64,000 bases of DNA from Melioribacteraceae bacterium (GCA_026417375.1 JAOADJ010000008.1:32640-96639); one strand, 5' to 3'; shown: positions 1-9,704, counted from the first letter of the stretch. The notes: generated from the sequence alone by a model not told the origin. Program-made: numbers and translations.

Positions 1-557
1 GGTAATTTTGAAGATTGAATTGTACCTAAAGCTCCTAATGAAACTAATTTTTTTGTTAAAGAGATTACTGAATCCCTATCACGGGCTAACCCTTCACTTA
101 TTCCATCAATTAAAACCCAGGCATTTTTAAATTTATCCTTTTGAATTTCTATCAATGATTCATCTTTTGGATAAATTACAACATGTCCTTGTTGAACTCC
201 TTTTGTTCCGGCAGTATAAGATGGTGTTCCAAATTCAAGAGTTTTAATTTGTGGTTTAATCATTTTACCAAACCAGGCACCTCTGTTAAAACCAACGGGT
301 ACACTACCAACTTCATCATATTGAACTTTTAATCCATAATTTTTTAATTCATCATAAACCCAATTTGCAGCGTTAGTATAAGCTGCTGAACCAGTAACTC
401 TTCCTCCAAATCTATTACATAAAACATCTGCTATGAACATTGTTTTATTATTCGATTTACCTTCAGAAATAATTTTTTCTGTTACTGAATTATTTTGTGA
501 AAAAAGAAATGCGTTGAACGAAAAAAGAACGAACAAAGACAATTTTAATTTCTTCAT
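1..557 (-). CDS. M28 family metallopeptidase, N-terminal part (partial)
   Basis: Reverse-strand reading from the ATG at 557 stays open to the left edge, giving about 185 residues of a longer protein. Residues 1 to about 21 form a signal peptide ending FLFSQ. The mature part contains CNRFGGRVTGSAAYTNAANW, then VYDELKNYGL, and a stretch around GTKGVQQGHVVIYPKDE that resembles the start of a protease-associated (PA) insert. This arrangement is typical of secreted M28 aminopeptidases/carboxypeptidase Q-like enzymes, whose zinc-binding catalytic domain would lie beyond the window. The zinc ligands are therefore not visible and activity cannot be judged. It is divergent from the DUF4920 gene at 688. 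Confidence 0.75.
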   Translation of the reverse strand, partial: MKKLKLSLFVLFSFNAFLFSQNNSVTEKIISEGKSNNKTMFIADVLCNRFGGRVTGSAAYTNAANWVYDELKNYGLKVQYDEVGSVPVGFNRGAWFGKMIKPQIKTLEFGTPSYTAGTKGVQQGHVVIYPKDESLIEIQKDKFKNAWVLIDGISEGLARDRDSVISLTKKLVSLGALGTIQSSKL

Positions 558-630
558 TTGTCACCAATATTTTTTATTAGTAGTCTCAAATTAATTAAAA
601 AATTTTTGTTTAACATATTAAATAGGTTTA

Positions 631-663
631 CTTGATTTGTATTTAATTGAATAACTAACTTTG
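631..663 (+). promoter_or_regulatory. candidate Bacteroidetes-type promoter for the DUF4920 gene
   Basis: TAACTTTG at 656-663 fits the Bacteroidetes -7 consensus TAnnTTTG, and CTTG at 631-634 lies 21 nt upstream, where the -33 TTTG element is expected. The predicted transcript would start around 670, just before the GGGAG ribosome binding site of the gene at 688. This is pattern matching only; the region is very A/T-rich, so chance matches are possible. Confidence 0.4.
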
Positions 664-687
664 TTCACCAAATAAAAAGGGAGCAAT

Positions 688-1131
688 ATGAAAAAGTTAT
701 TAGTATTTATATTAATTATTACAACATGTATTATAGCAAAAGAAGATAAATTAGGTAAAGAAATTTCATTAAAGAATAAAACAGAAATTTCTAAAATCAT
801 TAAATCACCCGAAAAATTTGAAGGCAAACAAGTTTTAGTTGAAGGCAAAATTTTAAATGTTTGCCAGGATGCTGGTTGCTGGATTGAAATTGCAGGTAAA
901 AACAAAAATGAAAAAATTCGTGTTAAAGTAAATGATGGAGAAATAGTTTTTCCGAAAGAATCTAAAGGTAAAACCGCTGTTGTTGAAGGTGTAGTTGAAG
1001 AAGTTAAAAATGATGAATGTGCAGAGCATGAATCAAAAGATGCAAAACATAATGAAAAAGAGGATGAATGTTGTTCAAAAGAATCAAAAAAGAAATATCA
1101 GATAAAAGGTTTAGGTGCTGTTATAAAATAA
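688..1131 (+). CDS. DUF4920 domain protein with Cys/His-rich insert, exported
   Basis: This is a 147-residue exported protein. Residues 1-17 are a signal peptide (start ATG preceded by GGGAG). The core (about 28-107) contains the pattern PEKFEGKQVLVEGKI, C59 and C64 in VCQDAGCW, and FPKESKGKTAVVEGVV, which matches the small OB-like DUF4920 family of unknown function. A charged insert at about 107-136 carries C111, H114, H121 and the pair C128-C129 before the closing strand YQIKGLGAVI. The Cys/His content suggests metal binding, which is inference. It is a single gene with its own hairpin terminator immediately downstream. Family assignment is fairly sure; function is not known. Confidence 0.75.
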   Translation: MKKLLVFILIITTCIIAKEDKLGKEISLKNKTEISKIIKSPEKFEGKQVLVEGKILNVCQDAGCWIEIAGKNKNEKIRVKVNDGEIVFPKESKGKTAVVEGVVEEVKNDECAEHESKDAKHNEKEDECCSKESKKKYQIKGLGAVIK

Positions 1132-1146
1132 ATATTTCTTAAAATA

Positions 1147-1169
1147 AAGCCGCACTTCTGCGGCTTTTT
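1147..1169 (+). terminator. rho-independent terminator after the DUF4920 gene
   Basis: GCCGCA (1149-1154) and TGCGGC (1159-1164) form a 6-bp GC-rich stem, extended by two A-T pairs, with a CTTC loop and a following T tract at 1165-1169. It lies 16 nt after the stop codon at 1131. It could also serve the convergent minus-strand gene ending at 1246. Confidence 0.85.
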
Positions 1170-1245
1170 ATTTAATATAAAATTGTAATTTATTTCTTCC
1201 CACTTTATTCGAATTCAAAATCTAATTTTTCATTTCTAAAATTTT

Positions 1246-3711
1246 TTACAATTCATATCCTCTGATTAAATCTTGATTTATTGTATAAATGAATTTTTCA
1301 TTTGGAGAGAGTAAGAAAATTGGTCTTTTATTTTCTTTCGATTGCCAAATTGTTTTTCCGGTTTTCAGATCAAGGTTCGTAAACATTCTTTCAACACAAT
1401 AAATTAATTTATCACCTATAATTATCGGTGAATACTGAACATTATCCTGGTCATATTCCCATTTGTGAGTCCAAATTGGTTTACCATCGGCGGCATTGAA
1501 TATTGCAATACCATCTTGTGCCATTGCAAAGATTGCATTATTATCATAAACAACTCGTAAACATTTTTTTGCAGCTACACCCCAAACAGAAAACCAGGCT
1601 TCGTAATCTGTGGTTGCATCTGCTTCCTCTGCGGCTGAAAGAAATTTATAATATTCACTTCCGCCAATTCTAGTTGTTTTTATCATATAGTCGCCGGAAA
1701 AAGAAATTGAAATTGTTCCAATCTTCCATTCAGTAATGGTATAAGTTTTTTCGAATTGGATTCCACCTAAATTGTTTTTACCAAAGTTTATAACATAATC
1801 ATATTTACCACCATCTCTTTTCAATTGTAAAGCATAAATATTTTCTTCATCACCAAAGTAAAGTCGTTTTGTTGCTGGGTCATAGTTATCTTTAAAAGAA
1901 AAATTAGGTGTGAGAAAACTCGGGTCAACTTCTGTTTCTATTCGCCACAATAGATTTCCGGTTTTAGCATCATAAGCAGCAAAACCATAAGGATCTTCAT
2001 CCCATTTCTTTTCTACTTTCATCGAAGGTGAATCGAAAGGAGGAAGTTTGGGTGGTTCAACAGATACATTAAATCTGAACTCACCAAATTTTATATAAAG
2101 CACGCCATCAATTACAATTGCTTCTCTTGGAATTCCTTTAAGCGTTTCTTTATTAAGCCATAATTGCTTTTTTTGTTTTAAATCATAAGCGGCAATATTT
2201 TCGTTACCTACAAGATATGCAATGTGACCATTTATGTATGGCATCATGTCGGAATATCTTATGGCTCCGATTGACATTAAAGAATAATCACTTAATCGAA
2301 GATAATCTTTAAAAAGAATTTCACCGGTTTTAGGATTAATGATTACAATACCATCACCGCCAGATTTCATAGTTTCGGGGTTTTGCATAGGATTTATTGA
2401 AAGGACACCAAAAACTAAATTGCCATCAAACTCCTCAATTGAATAATTATATCCAATGTTATCATATCCTAACGATTTACGAATTTCTTTTGCCCCCATA
2501 AATTTTGAAACGCCTCTGAAAATTGTACGCGCCCAATCTGCAGTTCCATAAGGACTATTACTCAATGGAGGAGTTTTGTAATTAACTTTTCCAGTTAATG
2601 CATTTATGCTCATTAAATAAACATTTACACCTCCAACCGAAGCAGCAGTTATTGTGTAAGTAACTATCAAGTTTTCGCCATCAATTTTAATGTATCTATG
2701 TGCATAACCTTCAAAGTTGGGGTCATTTTTTTGTGAACGCCAAAGAACTTTACCATTAGAAACATCAACAGCAAACATTTCATTTTTCATTCCGGCAAAT
2801 AATATTTCTTTATCACCAACTTTCATTAATTCAAAAGTTCGGAAATCATTTATTGATGCATTAACTTCTACAGCCTTGCCAGTTTCAGTATTAAAGAACA
2901 CCGCAGCATCTTCGCCAAGAATTGCGCAACCAACTTCGGTTTCAAAAATTGCACCTTTCTCCTCATCGAATGTTGTCTTTGTTCTGAATATCTCTTTATC
3001 GTTTTGAACATCTATTATTGATACTGCTCCATCTAAAGTAAATACAATATATCTTTGATCGGGTGAGATGTAATACCATTGTTGACCGTTTTCTACAAGG
3101 TCGCCATCTATTTCAATATCTTTTTGATAAAGAGTTTCTTTTCCGTCGGAGTATTTATATAGACCAAGCGCATCAGCATCGAGAAGAACTAATAGCTTTT
3201 TTTGTTTATCGAGGGATAAGAAATTCCAGCCACCTTTTTTAACAACATCATCGTTGTAAGAAAGGCGCTGACGCCAAAATTCATTACCGTTTGTAATATC
3301 AATTGCAACGTGATTTAATCCATACCTCAATACACAAATATTTTCTACAAATCGAAGCTGTGTAAATTTATCTTGACTTATATCTTTGTATTCTTTTTCC
3401 CAAATTAATTTTCCGGTTAATGCATCATAACACCTTAAGTTATCATTTGAACTAACCAGATATTTTTCACCAACAAGTTGATGAACCGCATCTTTATCAT
3501 AACCATCAACAGATAGAGAATAAATTTTTTGCCCAGTAAAAGCATTATAAAGAAAGACATCTTCAGCAATTCTAAAAAAAAGATAGTTTCCATCATCTAA
3601 AAAACTATAACCTTCTATCGGGTCATCTAATTCCAGCGACCACTTTGGCGCTTGAGAAAATAATGTTGTTGCAATCAATAAAAACGAGAGAATAAAAATT
3701 TTAGTTTTCAT
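1246..3711 (-). CDS. exported PQQ-like beta-propeller repeat protein
   Basis: This is an 821-residue protein with a signal peptide (1 to about 20, ending ATTLFSQ). The mature region is filled with PQQ-type propeller blades whose signature is AxTGKxxW: YDALTGKLIWEKEY, VDVSNGKVLWRSQ, INPKTGEILFKDY, YDAKTGNLLWRIET, FNAADGKPIWTHKW and LDLKTGKTIWQSK. The fold is clear, but similar blades occur in BamB-like scaffold proteins and in PQQ enzymes, and no catalytic residues of quinoprotein dehydrogenases were recognised, so I call no enzyme. It has no T9SS sorting domain and is probably periplasmic or surface-associated. It is 21 nt downstream of the 256-residue envelope protein, so the two are probably co-transcribed. 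Confidence 0.75.
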   Translation of the reverse strand: MKTKIFILSFLLIATTLFSQAPKWSLELDDPIEGYSFLDDGNYLFFRIAEDVFLYNAFTGQKIYSLSVDGYDKDAVHQLVGEKYLVSSNDNLRCYDALTGKLIWEKEYKDISQDKFTQLRFVENICVLRYGLNHVAIDITNGNEFWRQRLSYNDDVVKKGGWNFLSLDKQKKLLVLLDADALGLYKYSDGKETLYQKDIEIDGDLVENGQQWYYISPDQRYIVFTLDGAVSIIDVQNDKEIFRTKTTFDEEKGAIFETEVGCAILGEDAAVFFNTETGKAVEVNASINDFRTFELMKVGDKEILFAGMKNEMFAVDVSNGKVLWRSQKNDPNFEGYAHRYIKIDGENLIVTYTITAASVGGVNVYLMSINALTGKVNYKTPPLSNSPYGTADWARTIFRGVSKFMGAKEIRKSLGYDNIGYNYSIEEFDGNLVFGVLSINPMQNPETMKSGGDGIVIINPKTGEILFKDYLRLSDYSLMSIGAIRYSDMMPYINGHIAYLVGNENIAAYDLKQKKQLWLNKETLKGIPREAIVIDGVLYIKFGEFRFNVSVEPPKLPPFDSPSMKVEKKWDEDPYGFAAYDAKTGNLLWRIETEVDPSFLTPNFSFKDNYDPATKRLYFGDEENIYALQLKRDGGKYDYVINFGKNNLGGIQFEKTYTITEWKIGTISISFSGDYMIKTTRIGGSEYYKFLSAAEEADATTDYEAWFSVWGVAAKKCLRVVYDNNAIFAMAQDGIAIFNAADGKPIWTHKWEYDQDNVQYSPIIIGDKLIYCVERMFTNLDLKTGKTIWQSKENKRPIFLLSPNEKFIYTINQDLIRGYEL

Positions 3712-3732
3712 TTTTAGCTCTCCTAAAATTTT

Positions 3733-4503
3733 TCAAAAATCTAAGAACCATGCTAATTTAATTTCGAGACGGGAGCCACTTAAACTAGGGCCTTCCTTTT
3801 TTGTTGCGGAATCAGTCATTCCCAAAATAATTGTGTAATCAATCCCAAAATAAAGACCATTATTGTTCATAATGCCCGTAGTAAAATTTACAAAGTATGG
3901 ATTCTTTGCTTCTTTAACTTCATTAAATTTTACCACCGGAAAAACCATCTGAAAACTTCCTTTTAGCATCCATTCGTTTGAAAGAAGATAATCTCCGTTA
4001 ATGTATGGACCGAGATTCATGTAAGAACCTCTTTGAGCATTATAATTTCCTTGGCTATCCCAAATATTAACCACAAATGAGTTGGCTGATAAACCGGCTG
4101 CAGCTCGTGTTGTACGATCATAATAAAAATTTAATCCGCAGTTAAATTCAAGAATTGAGCAGAACCAAGGACCTGTAGATTTATTTTCATCTTGACTATT
4201 GATAGCAGATACTATAACCGGGACAAAATCATTCAGAAATTGTGATTTAAAGATTAGATTAAAAGCCCACTTGCCGGTTTGATTCCATTCGTTCCATAAT
4301 GTGATGCTAAATGCTGTAGGATTTTTTTCATATTTTCTTTCCCCCTCAGAGGTTGTTACTATTCCACCTATCGGATTTAAGCTGTGCATTATAAATGTTT
4401 TAACTATTCCAAAGGCGAAAGGATAATTGTAAAATTCATCTTGGTATTGTGGCTTTACAAAAGAGGAAGTAATTAAAAGAAAAAATAAAATTATTTTTTT
4501 CAT
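3733..4503 (-). CDS. small exported envelope protein, unknown function
   Basis: This is a 256-residue protein with a signal peptide (1-19, MKKIILFFLLITSSFVKPQ). The mature part alternates aromatic and polar residues in amphipathic strands (for example WAFNLIFKSQFLNDFVPVIV, YFGIDYTIILGM) and ends in a terminal aromatic residue (LAWFLDF), as outer-membrane beta-barrels often do. I do not recognise a family. It lies 35 nt after the T9SS propeller gene and 21 nt before the PQQ-like propeller gene, so the three are probably one operon. A barrel anchoring a surface propeller is conceivable, but this is inference only. Confidence 0.5.
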   Translation of the reverse strand: MKKIILFFLLITSSFVKPQYQDEFYNYPFAFGIVKTFIMHSLNPIGGIVTTSEGERKYEKNPTAFSITLWNEWNQTGKWAFNLIFKSQFLNDFVPVIVSAINSQDENKSTGPWFCSILEFNCGLNFYYDRTTRAAAGLSANSFVVNIWDSQGNYNAQRGSYMNLGPYINGDYLLSNEWMLKGSFQMVFPVVKFNEVKEAKNPYFVNFTTGIMNNNGLYFGIDYTIILGMTDSATKKEGPSLSGSRLEIKLAWFLDF

Positions 4504-4538
4504 TGCCTTACCTCGTGAAATAAATTCTCTTTAAAAAA

Positions 4539-5861
4539 TTATTTCAAAAGAATCATTTTCCTTGTTTGTGAAAAAATTTGTCCAGAGCCCGCTGAATGAT
4601 TATTAATTGTTAATCTGTAAAAATATACACCACTAGTTAGAGACATTCCATGGAACGTCTCTACGTTAGTCCCTGATTGTTTGTATTCGTTAACTAATGT
4701 TGAAACTTCTTTTCCTAAGAAATCATAAACCTTCATTGTTACCCAGCTGTTGACTGGTAAGTCATAACTTATTTCTGTCGTAGGATTGAATGGATTCGGA
4801 TAATTTTGATATAATTGAAATTGCGTCGGTAGTTCATCTATATTTTTATCTTTTACAGATATTATTACACCACCGCTACGATAAACAGCTAAGCCGCCTA
4901 CATGAGTACCAATCCATTTGTTATCAGAGCCATCTATTGTTATTGTATAAATATCATTATCTGGGATATTACAATTTGTTTTCTTAAAAACCGTCCAGTT
5001 GGTACCAACAAATTTAGCTAAACCAGCATCGGTACAAATCCATTTATTATTAGAAACATCAACTTTAACACACCAGATATAATTACTTGGCAACCCTGAA
5101 TTAGATGTATTATAAACTGTCCAGTTAGCTCCATCAAACTTTGCTAGACCTTTTCCGTAACCATGAGTTCCAATCCATTTTGTACCAGAACCTTCTATAG
5201 CAATTGAATTAACTAAATCAGCTGGCAAACCCGAATTAGATGTTTTATAAGAAGTCCAATTTGTTCCATCAAATTTTGAAACTCCGCTTGCAGTACCTAT
5301 CCATTTATTGCCCTGTGCATCGAAAACAATAGATTGAATTTGATTTCCAGCCAAGCCAGAATTCCAAGTAAAATAAGTTGTCCAATTTGTACCATCAAAT
5401 TTTGCTAAACCGGCATAAGTACCAATCCACTTGTTACCGGTTGCATCAATTGCAATGGACTGAACACTATTACTCATCAAACCATTGTTTAATAAGTTAT
5501 AGGTAGTCCAATTAATACCTTCAAATTTTGCCAGACCGTTATATGTGCCAATCCATTTATTGCCCTGTGCATCAATAGCAATAGAATAAACTGTATTATC
5601 AGGAAGTTGTGAATTTGATTTTGTGTAAACTGTCCATGACGAACCACTAAATTTTGCAAGACCACCTTTTTCAGTTCCAATCCATTTTGTACCATTATTT
5701 TCGATTGCTATTGAATATACTGTTGTGTATGGAGAAGGGGTTGTGGATGTTATTGGAAGTCCTGAGTTTGAGGAATTGTAAATAATCCACTCCGGGTTTT
5801 GCTGACTAAATATTATTGTTGATATAGTAAAATTAATTATAAAAATTAATGAGGATTTCAT
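4539..5861 (-). CDS. T9SS-secreted Reg_prop (two-component regulator propeller) repeat protein
   Basis: This is a 440-residue protein with a signal peptide (1-19, ending TIIFSQ). Residues about 35-330 consist of at least seven tandem units of about 40-42 residues with the core SIAIDxxGNKWIGT...GLAKFDGTNWT, the Reg_prop blade also found in the sensor part of hybrid two-component kinases. The last ~90 residues are a type IX sorting domain: QLYQNYPNPFNPTTEISYDL, LVNEYKQSGTN, SGVYFYRL, ending KMILLK. The protein is thus a free, secreted or surface-attached propeller without kinase. It sits upstream of two envelope genes and downstream of the response regulator and Reg_prop kinase. Ligand unknown. 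Confidence 0.8.
   Translation of the reverse strand: MKSSLIFIINFTISTIIFSQQNPEWIIYNSSNSGLPITSTTPSPYTTVYSIAIENNGTKWIGTEKGGLAKFSGSSWTVYTKSNSQLPDNTVYSIAIDAQGNKWIGTYNGLAKFEGINWTTYNLLNNGLMSNSVQSIAIDATGNKWIGTYAGLAKFDGTNWTTYFTWNSGLAGNQIQSIVFDAQGNKWIGTASGVSKFDGTNWTSYKTSNSGLPADLVNSIAIEGSGTKWIGTHGYGKGLAKFDGANWTVYNTSNSGLPSNYIWCVKVDVSNNKWICTDAGLAKFVGTNWTVFKKTNCNIPDNDIYTITIDGSDNKWIGTHVGGLAVYRSGGVIISVKDKNIDELPTQFQLYQNYPNPFNPTTEISYDLPVNSWVTMKVYDFLGKEVSTLVNEYKQSGTNVETFHGMSLTSGVYFYRLTINNHSAGSGQIFSQTRKMILLK
4638..4663. repeat. REP-like palindrome inside a T9SS sorting-domain coding region (copy 1)
   Basis: This is a 26-bp inverted repeat centred on CCATGG (AGAGACATTCCATGG on the plus strand, closing with AACGTCTCT) with one mismatched pair. 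It lies in the coding part for VETFHGMSL of the sorting domain. Related copies are at 9783-9802 and 12178-12193. Confidence 0.7.
4870..5750 (-). repeat. tandem ~120-126 nt coding repeats (Reg_prop blades)
   Basis: Diverged direct repeats of about 120-126 nt are visible, each containing CCAATCCATTT (coding KWIG) and a nearby CCATCAAATTTTGC-like segment (coding AKFDG). They encode the propeller blades of the gene at 4539-5861 and are a protein-level repeat rather than a mobile element. Confidence 0.65.
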
Positions 5862-5973
5862 AAGAAGATCCTCCCTAAGTATTAATATTTTTTTCTGTTA
5901 AATAATAATTAGATGTTGTTAATATTAACAATGACACAAATATGTCATTTAAGGAATTGCATTTTGAGAGAGG

Positions 5974-6603
5974 TTAGATAAGACCTTGTTTAATTGCTTT
6001 TACAACTGCTTGCGATTTCGAATGAACATGAAGTTTTTCGTAGATGTGACGAATGTGGTTCCTAACTGTATCAATACTAATGTACAATTTTTCAGCAATT
6101 AAATTATAGTTCATTCCTTCAACAAGTAGAGCAAGTATTTCTTCTTCACGGGGAGTTAGTTGAATATGTTCATCTTCAGTAGGAATATATTTCTTGAACA
6201 TCTCAACTGCTCTTCTTGCAATTACTGGGGTCATTGGCATTCCACCTGAAGCAGCGTCTTCAATTGCATGTAGTAATCTTGCTGGTGGAGTTTTTTTGAG
6301 TAAATATCCGTTAGCGCCATTTAATATTGAATGAAAAATAAGATTATCATCGTCTCGCCCGGTCAACATAACAATTTGTGCTTCAGGTAATTTTTTTCTA
6401 ATTGCACTAATACCTTCGATGCCAGAAATACCGGGCAACCCAATATCTAATAAAACAACATCTGTTTCTTGTAGCTTCAACAATGCTTCTTCTATTCTTT
6501 CAAACTTACCAACACACCGAAAACCTTCTGTACTTTGAATCATATGATAAAGACCTTCGCGAAAGTCTTCGTTGTCTTCTATTATCGTTACCCGTATTGA
6601 CAT
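5974..6603 (-). CDS. NarL/FixJ-type response regulator (REC-LuxR HTH)
   Basis: This is a 209-residue cytoplasmic protein. The receiver domain (1 to about 120) has the acidic pair E9/D10, the phospho-acceptor D53 in VVLLDIGLPG, the conserved Thr in VMLTGRD and the Lys in LLKKTPP. The C-terminal LuxR/GerE HTH (about 145-205) has LTPREEEILALLVEGMNYNL and the recognition helix region SIDTVRNHIRHIYEKLHV. It is encoded 60 nt downstream of the Reg_prop sensor kinase, whose HisKA_3/HATPase output is the usual partner of NarL-type regulators. The pair probably forms one two-component system; its targets may include the secreted proteins next to it. Confidence 0.92.
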   Translation of the reverse strand: MSIRVTIIEDNEDFREGLYHMIQSTEGFRCVGKFERIEEALLKLQETDVVLLDIGLPGISGIEGISAIRKKLPEAQIVMLTGRDDDNLIFHSILNGANGYLLKKTPPARLLHAIEDAASGGMPMTPVIARRAVEMFKKYIPTEDEHIQLTPREEEILALLVEGMNYNLIAEKLYISIDTVRNHIRHIYEKLHVHSKSQAVVKAIKQGLI

Positions 6604-6663
6604 TTTATTATCTTATTACTACAAATAACTTAAAGAGTGAAAAGTGTATTTACAATGACATTT

Positions 6664-9600
6664 TTATGTCATTCTTTTTATTAATAAAATTTTTGTTCCT
6701 TTACCTGGTGAAGATTGAAAAGTAAACTCAGCATTAATTTCTTCAGCCCGTTTTTTCATGTTATTAATTCCATGGCCTGATAATGCATGAGTGCTTTTAT
6801 CTTTAAAAAATTTACCGGCATCAATATCAAAACCTTTTCCGTTATCTATAATTATCATTTCGAAATTATTATCACAGAATTTTGTGCTGAAATTAATTTT
6901 AGTTGCATTAGCATGCTTAATAATATTATTCATTGCCTCTTTAAAAATTAGATAAATATTTCTTCTTGCTTCTTCATCAATCGAAACATTCTCATTTATT
7001 TCTTGAACACTAATTTCATATTCAATTCTGTTTATACTACATTGTTCCACAATATGATTTTTCATGCGAATAAGCATATCGTTAAGCGAATCATGTTCGG
7101 GTGCAACTGACCAAATAATATCACTCATGTGATCAATTGCTTCAGAGGAAAGCACACTGATTTTATCTAACATTTTCTTCTGCTGTTCGGATAATTCAGG
7201 ATATTGACGCTTGAATGATTCAGAATATAATGCAATGCTACCTAAGGTTGAAGAAATATCATCATGTAAATCACGCGATATTTGTAATCGGGTTTTATCT
7301 TTTTCTTCTCTTAACTGTTTATCATGTTCTAGTTTAGCTATTTTTATTCGAAGCTTTCTTGTTGAATAAAATCTTATTGTACCAACAAGTACACTTAAAA
7401 AGAAAATTGATATTATTGACAAGAACCATGTTGTCTCCCAAAATGGAGAAGAAATAATAAATGTAATTTGTGCCGGTTGAGTTGAATAAATACCATTACC
7501 ATTAATTGCAAATACTTTAAAAGTCTTTTTGCCAGGAGTTAAGTTTCTGTAACGTACATTTTTTTCCGAAGTTGGTTCAGACCAATTTTCATCGAATCCT
7601 TCCATTTTATATATATACTTTATTTTCTCTTCGTCTGAAAAACTCAAAGCACAAAAATTAATTGTTACATCGTTTTGAGTATAATCGAGAGTAGTAATAT
7701 TGTCTTTTGATTTGTAATAAGAATTATTAATTGAATTAAAGAAATAAGTTGTATCGGTATATGCTTCTTCAATTCCTACTTTGGGCGGATAATTTTCAAA
7801 ATCTATTTGTGATAAATCAACTCTGATTGCTCCTTCGGTAGTTGCTAACCAAAGTATGGAAGAACCTTTTCTGTGATAAACATTATTTATGCTGACATCA
7901 TGAGAAGGAATTAAAGTATAATTTCCCAAGCTTATAATTCTATCTTCCTTTAATTTGTGCAGTGATTTATCTGTTACAATCCAAAATTCTGTTTTATCAG
8001 TTGAGGGAAAAATAGCCCAAACAGTTTTACTAAGTAACCCGCTCTCTGTAGAATAAGTTGTAATTCTATTTTCACTTATTTGAACTAAACCCTCATCAGT
8101 CCCCAAGAAAATATTTTTATCATCTTCATATACATCGTAAATTGTGTTGGATGGCAACCCAGTTGCTTTTGAATAGTTATTGAAAATATTGTTGTTGTAT
8201 CTACTCGCACCATTATTACGGGATAAAAACCAAATAGCGTTATTTGTATTAATGGTTTTTTCAATCATGTTACTTGCTAAGCCATCTGAAATTGTAAATA
8301 GCTTGAATTTATCATTCGAGTATTTATATGTTCCTCCACCATAAGTCGAAATCCAGATTGAATTTTCATTATTATAAAAAATTGAAGCAACACCATAAGG
8401 AATTGTCCATACCTTGATTTTCTGTTTAGCGAGAATCTGATTTAAAGAGGTTGGTCCATACATTGGATCGAAAGTTCCGATATAAATGTTTCCTTTCGAA
8501 TCTTCTGTAAAGCAACGAACTTCTTTGATATTAGGAATATATTTTTCAAGAGGGATTACATTGTTTTTAGAAATTACAGAAACACCATTACGCATTCCTA
8601 ACCAAACATTACTAAATCTATCTTCGTAAATAACCGTTATATCATCTGATGGCAATCCGCTTTTAGTGTCATACATTTTTATATGTGACCCAAGAAATTT
8701 TTGAACACCGCTTCCCATAGTACCGAACCATAAATTACCTTCGTAATCACAAAATGCAGAACTAATTCTATCTTGGATGTTTTTTTTACAATGCATTTCA
8801 CAAATTGATAAGAATCTTTTTCGAAGCATAATATTCCATTGCTTTCAGTACCACACCAAAGACGACCTTCTTTATCCTCTGTGACTGACTCTATTGAGAT
8901 GTTGTATAATTTTCTTACTGCAATTGGATTTTTCCCTTCAACATTTTTTAGCTCGATAAATCCGGTCATTCCAAAAAGACAAACGTTTCCATTAGATCGA
9001 ACAAAAGCGCCCAATGGTCCAAAGTGTGGTTTAAATATTTTCTTTACTTCTTTTGGAACATTTACAGTTGTTGTTTTGAATTCTAAATCGTCAGTTGGTA
9101 TAATTCTTTTATATGAAAGAGAATCTTCAATTAGAATAGTGCCATCTTGCAAAACAGAAAGTAACCGATGTTGATTATGCAATTTTAATAAAGAAAATTT
9201 TTCTTGAAATAATAACACGATTCCATTTTCAACATCAAAATAGATACAACCAAATTTATCTTCCAATATATTTTTAACTGAATTACCTAAGGGACTATTT
9301 TTACTATTATATGTATAAAAATTTTTACCATCATATTTTGTAACTCCACTTTCATGTAAGCCGAACCACATAGAGCCGTTACGATCTTGAAAAATCTTTA
9401 AAACAAAGTTATTGCCTAATCCGTTGCTTGCATTAAGAATCAAGAAAGATTTTCCATTATATCTTGCAGCACCTCTATCTGTACCAAACCAAAGATATCC
9501 GGCTCTATCCTGATAAGTGCACATTATGTAATCACTTGGTAATCCGTTAGCCCGATTGTAAGTTTTGAAAACATGTTGTTGAGATGATAATGGAATTGAT

Positions 9601-9677
9601 ATTATAAAATATATAGCTAAGTTGAATAGAATCTGGAATTGCCCAAACAAACGAATTATATAAAATTCTTTTGGCAT
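6664..9677 (-). CDS. Reg_prop sensor histidine kinase, interrupted by a -1 frameshift at an A8 run
   Basis: Two overlapping minus-strand frames (start ATG at 9677, stop at 8679; second frame open from about 8829 to 6664) are the two halves of one protein. The first half ends in ...FVKCIVKK and the second continues NIQDRISSAFCDYEGNLWFG, joining exactly at the A8 run (8780-8787). The joined product would be 1004 residues: signal/TM near residue 25, Reg_prop blades with LWFGT/MWFG motifs to about 640, a Y_Y_Y domain (about 690-740, NVRYRNLTPGKKTFKV), one membrane helix (about 748-770), HisKA_3 with the phospho-His in ISRDLHDDISSTLGS (about 800) and HATPase_c (NIIKHAN, DNGKGFD, GHGINNMKKRAEEI). 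The partner regulator follows. Whether the gene is inactive, recoded by slippage or mis-assembled cannot be told from sequence. Confidence 0.85.
8780..8787 (-). other. A8 homopolymer at the kinase frame break (slippery site)
   Basis: On the coding strand the zero frame reads GTA AAA AAA ACA and the continuing frame reads AAA AAA AAC ATC. One extra A, or a -1 slip on A_AAA_AAA, restores the full kinase. No stop codon lies between the site and the end of either half that would prevent the shift. Confidence 0.8.
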
Positions 9678-9704
9678 CTAACAAAATATTTATTTTAAAA
9701 AATT

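Noticed and set aside
4870..5750. Regular ~120-nt repeats considered as a CRISPR array
   Set aside because: The repeats are coding, diverged and without unique spacers of constant length; they encode propeller blades.
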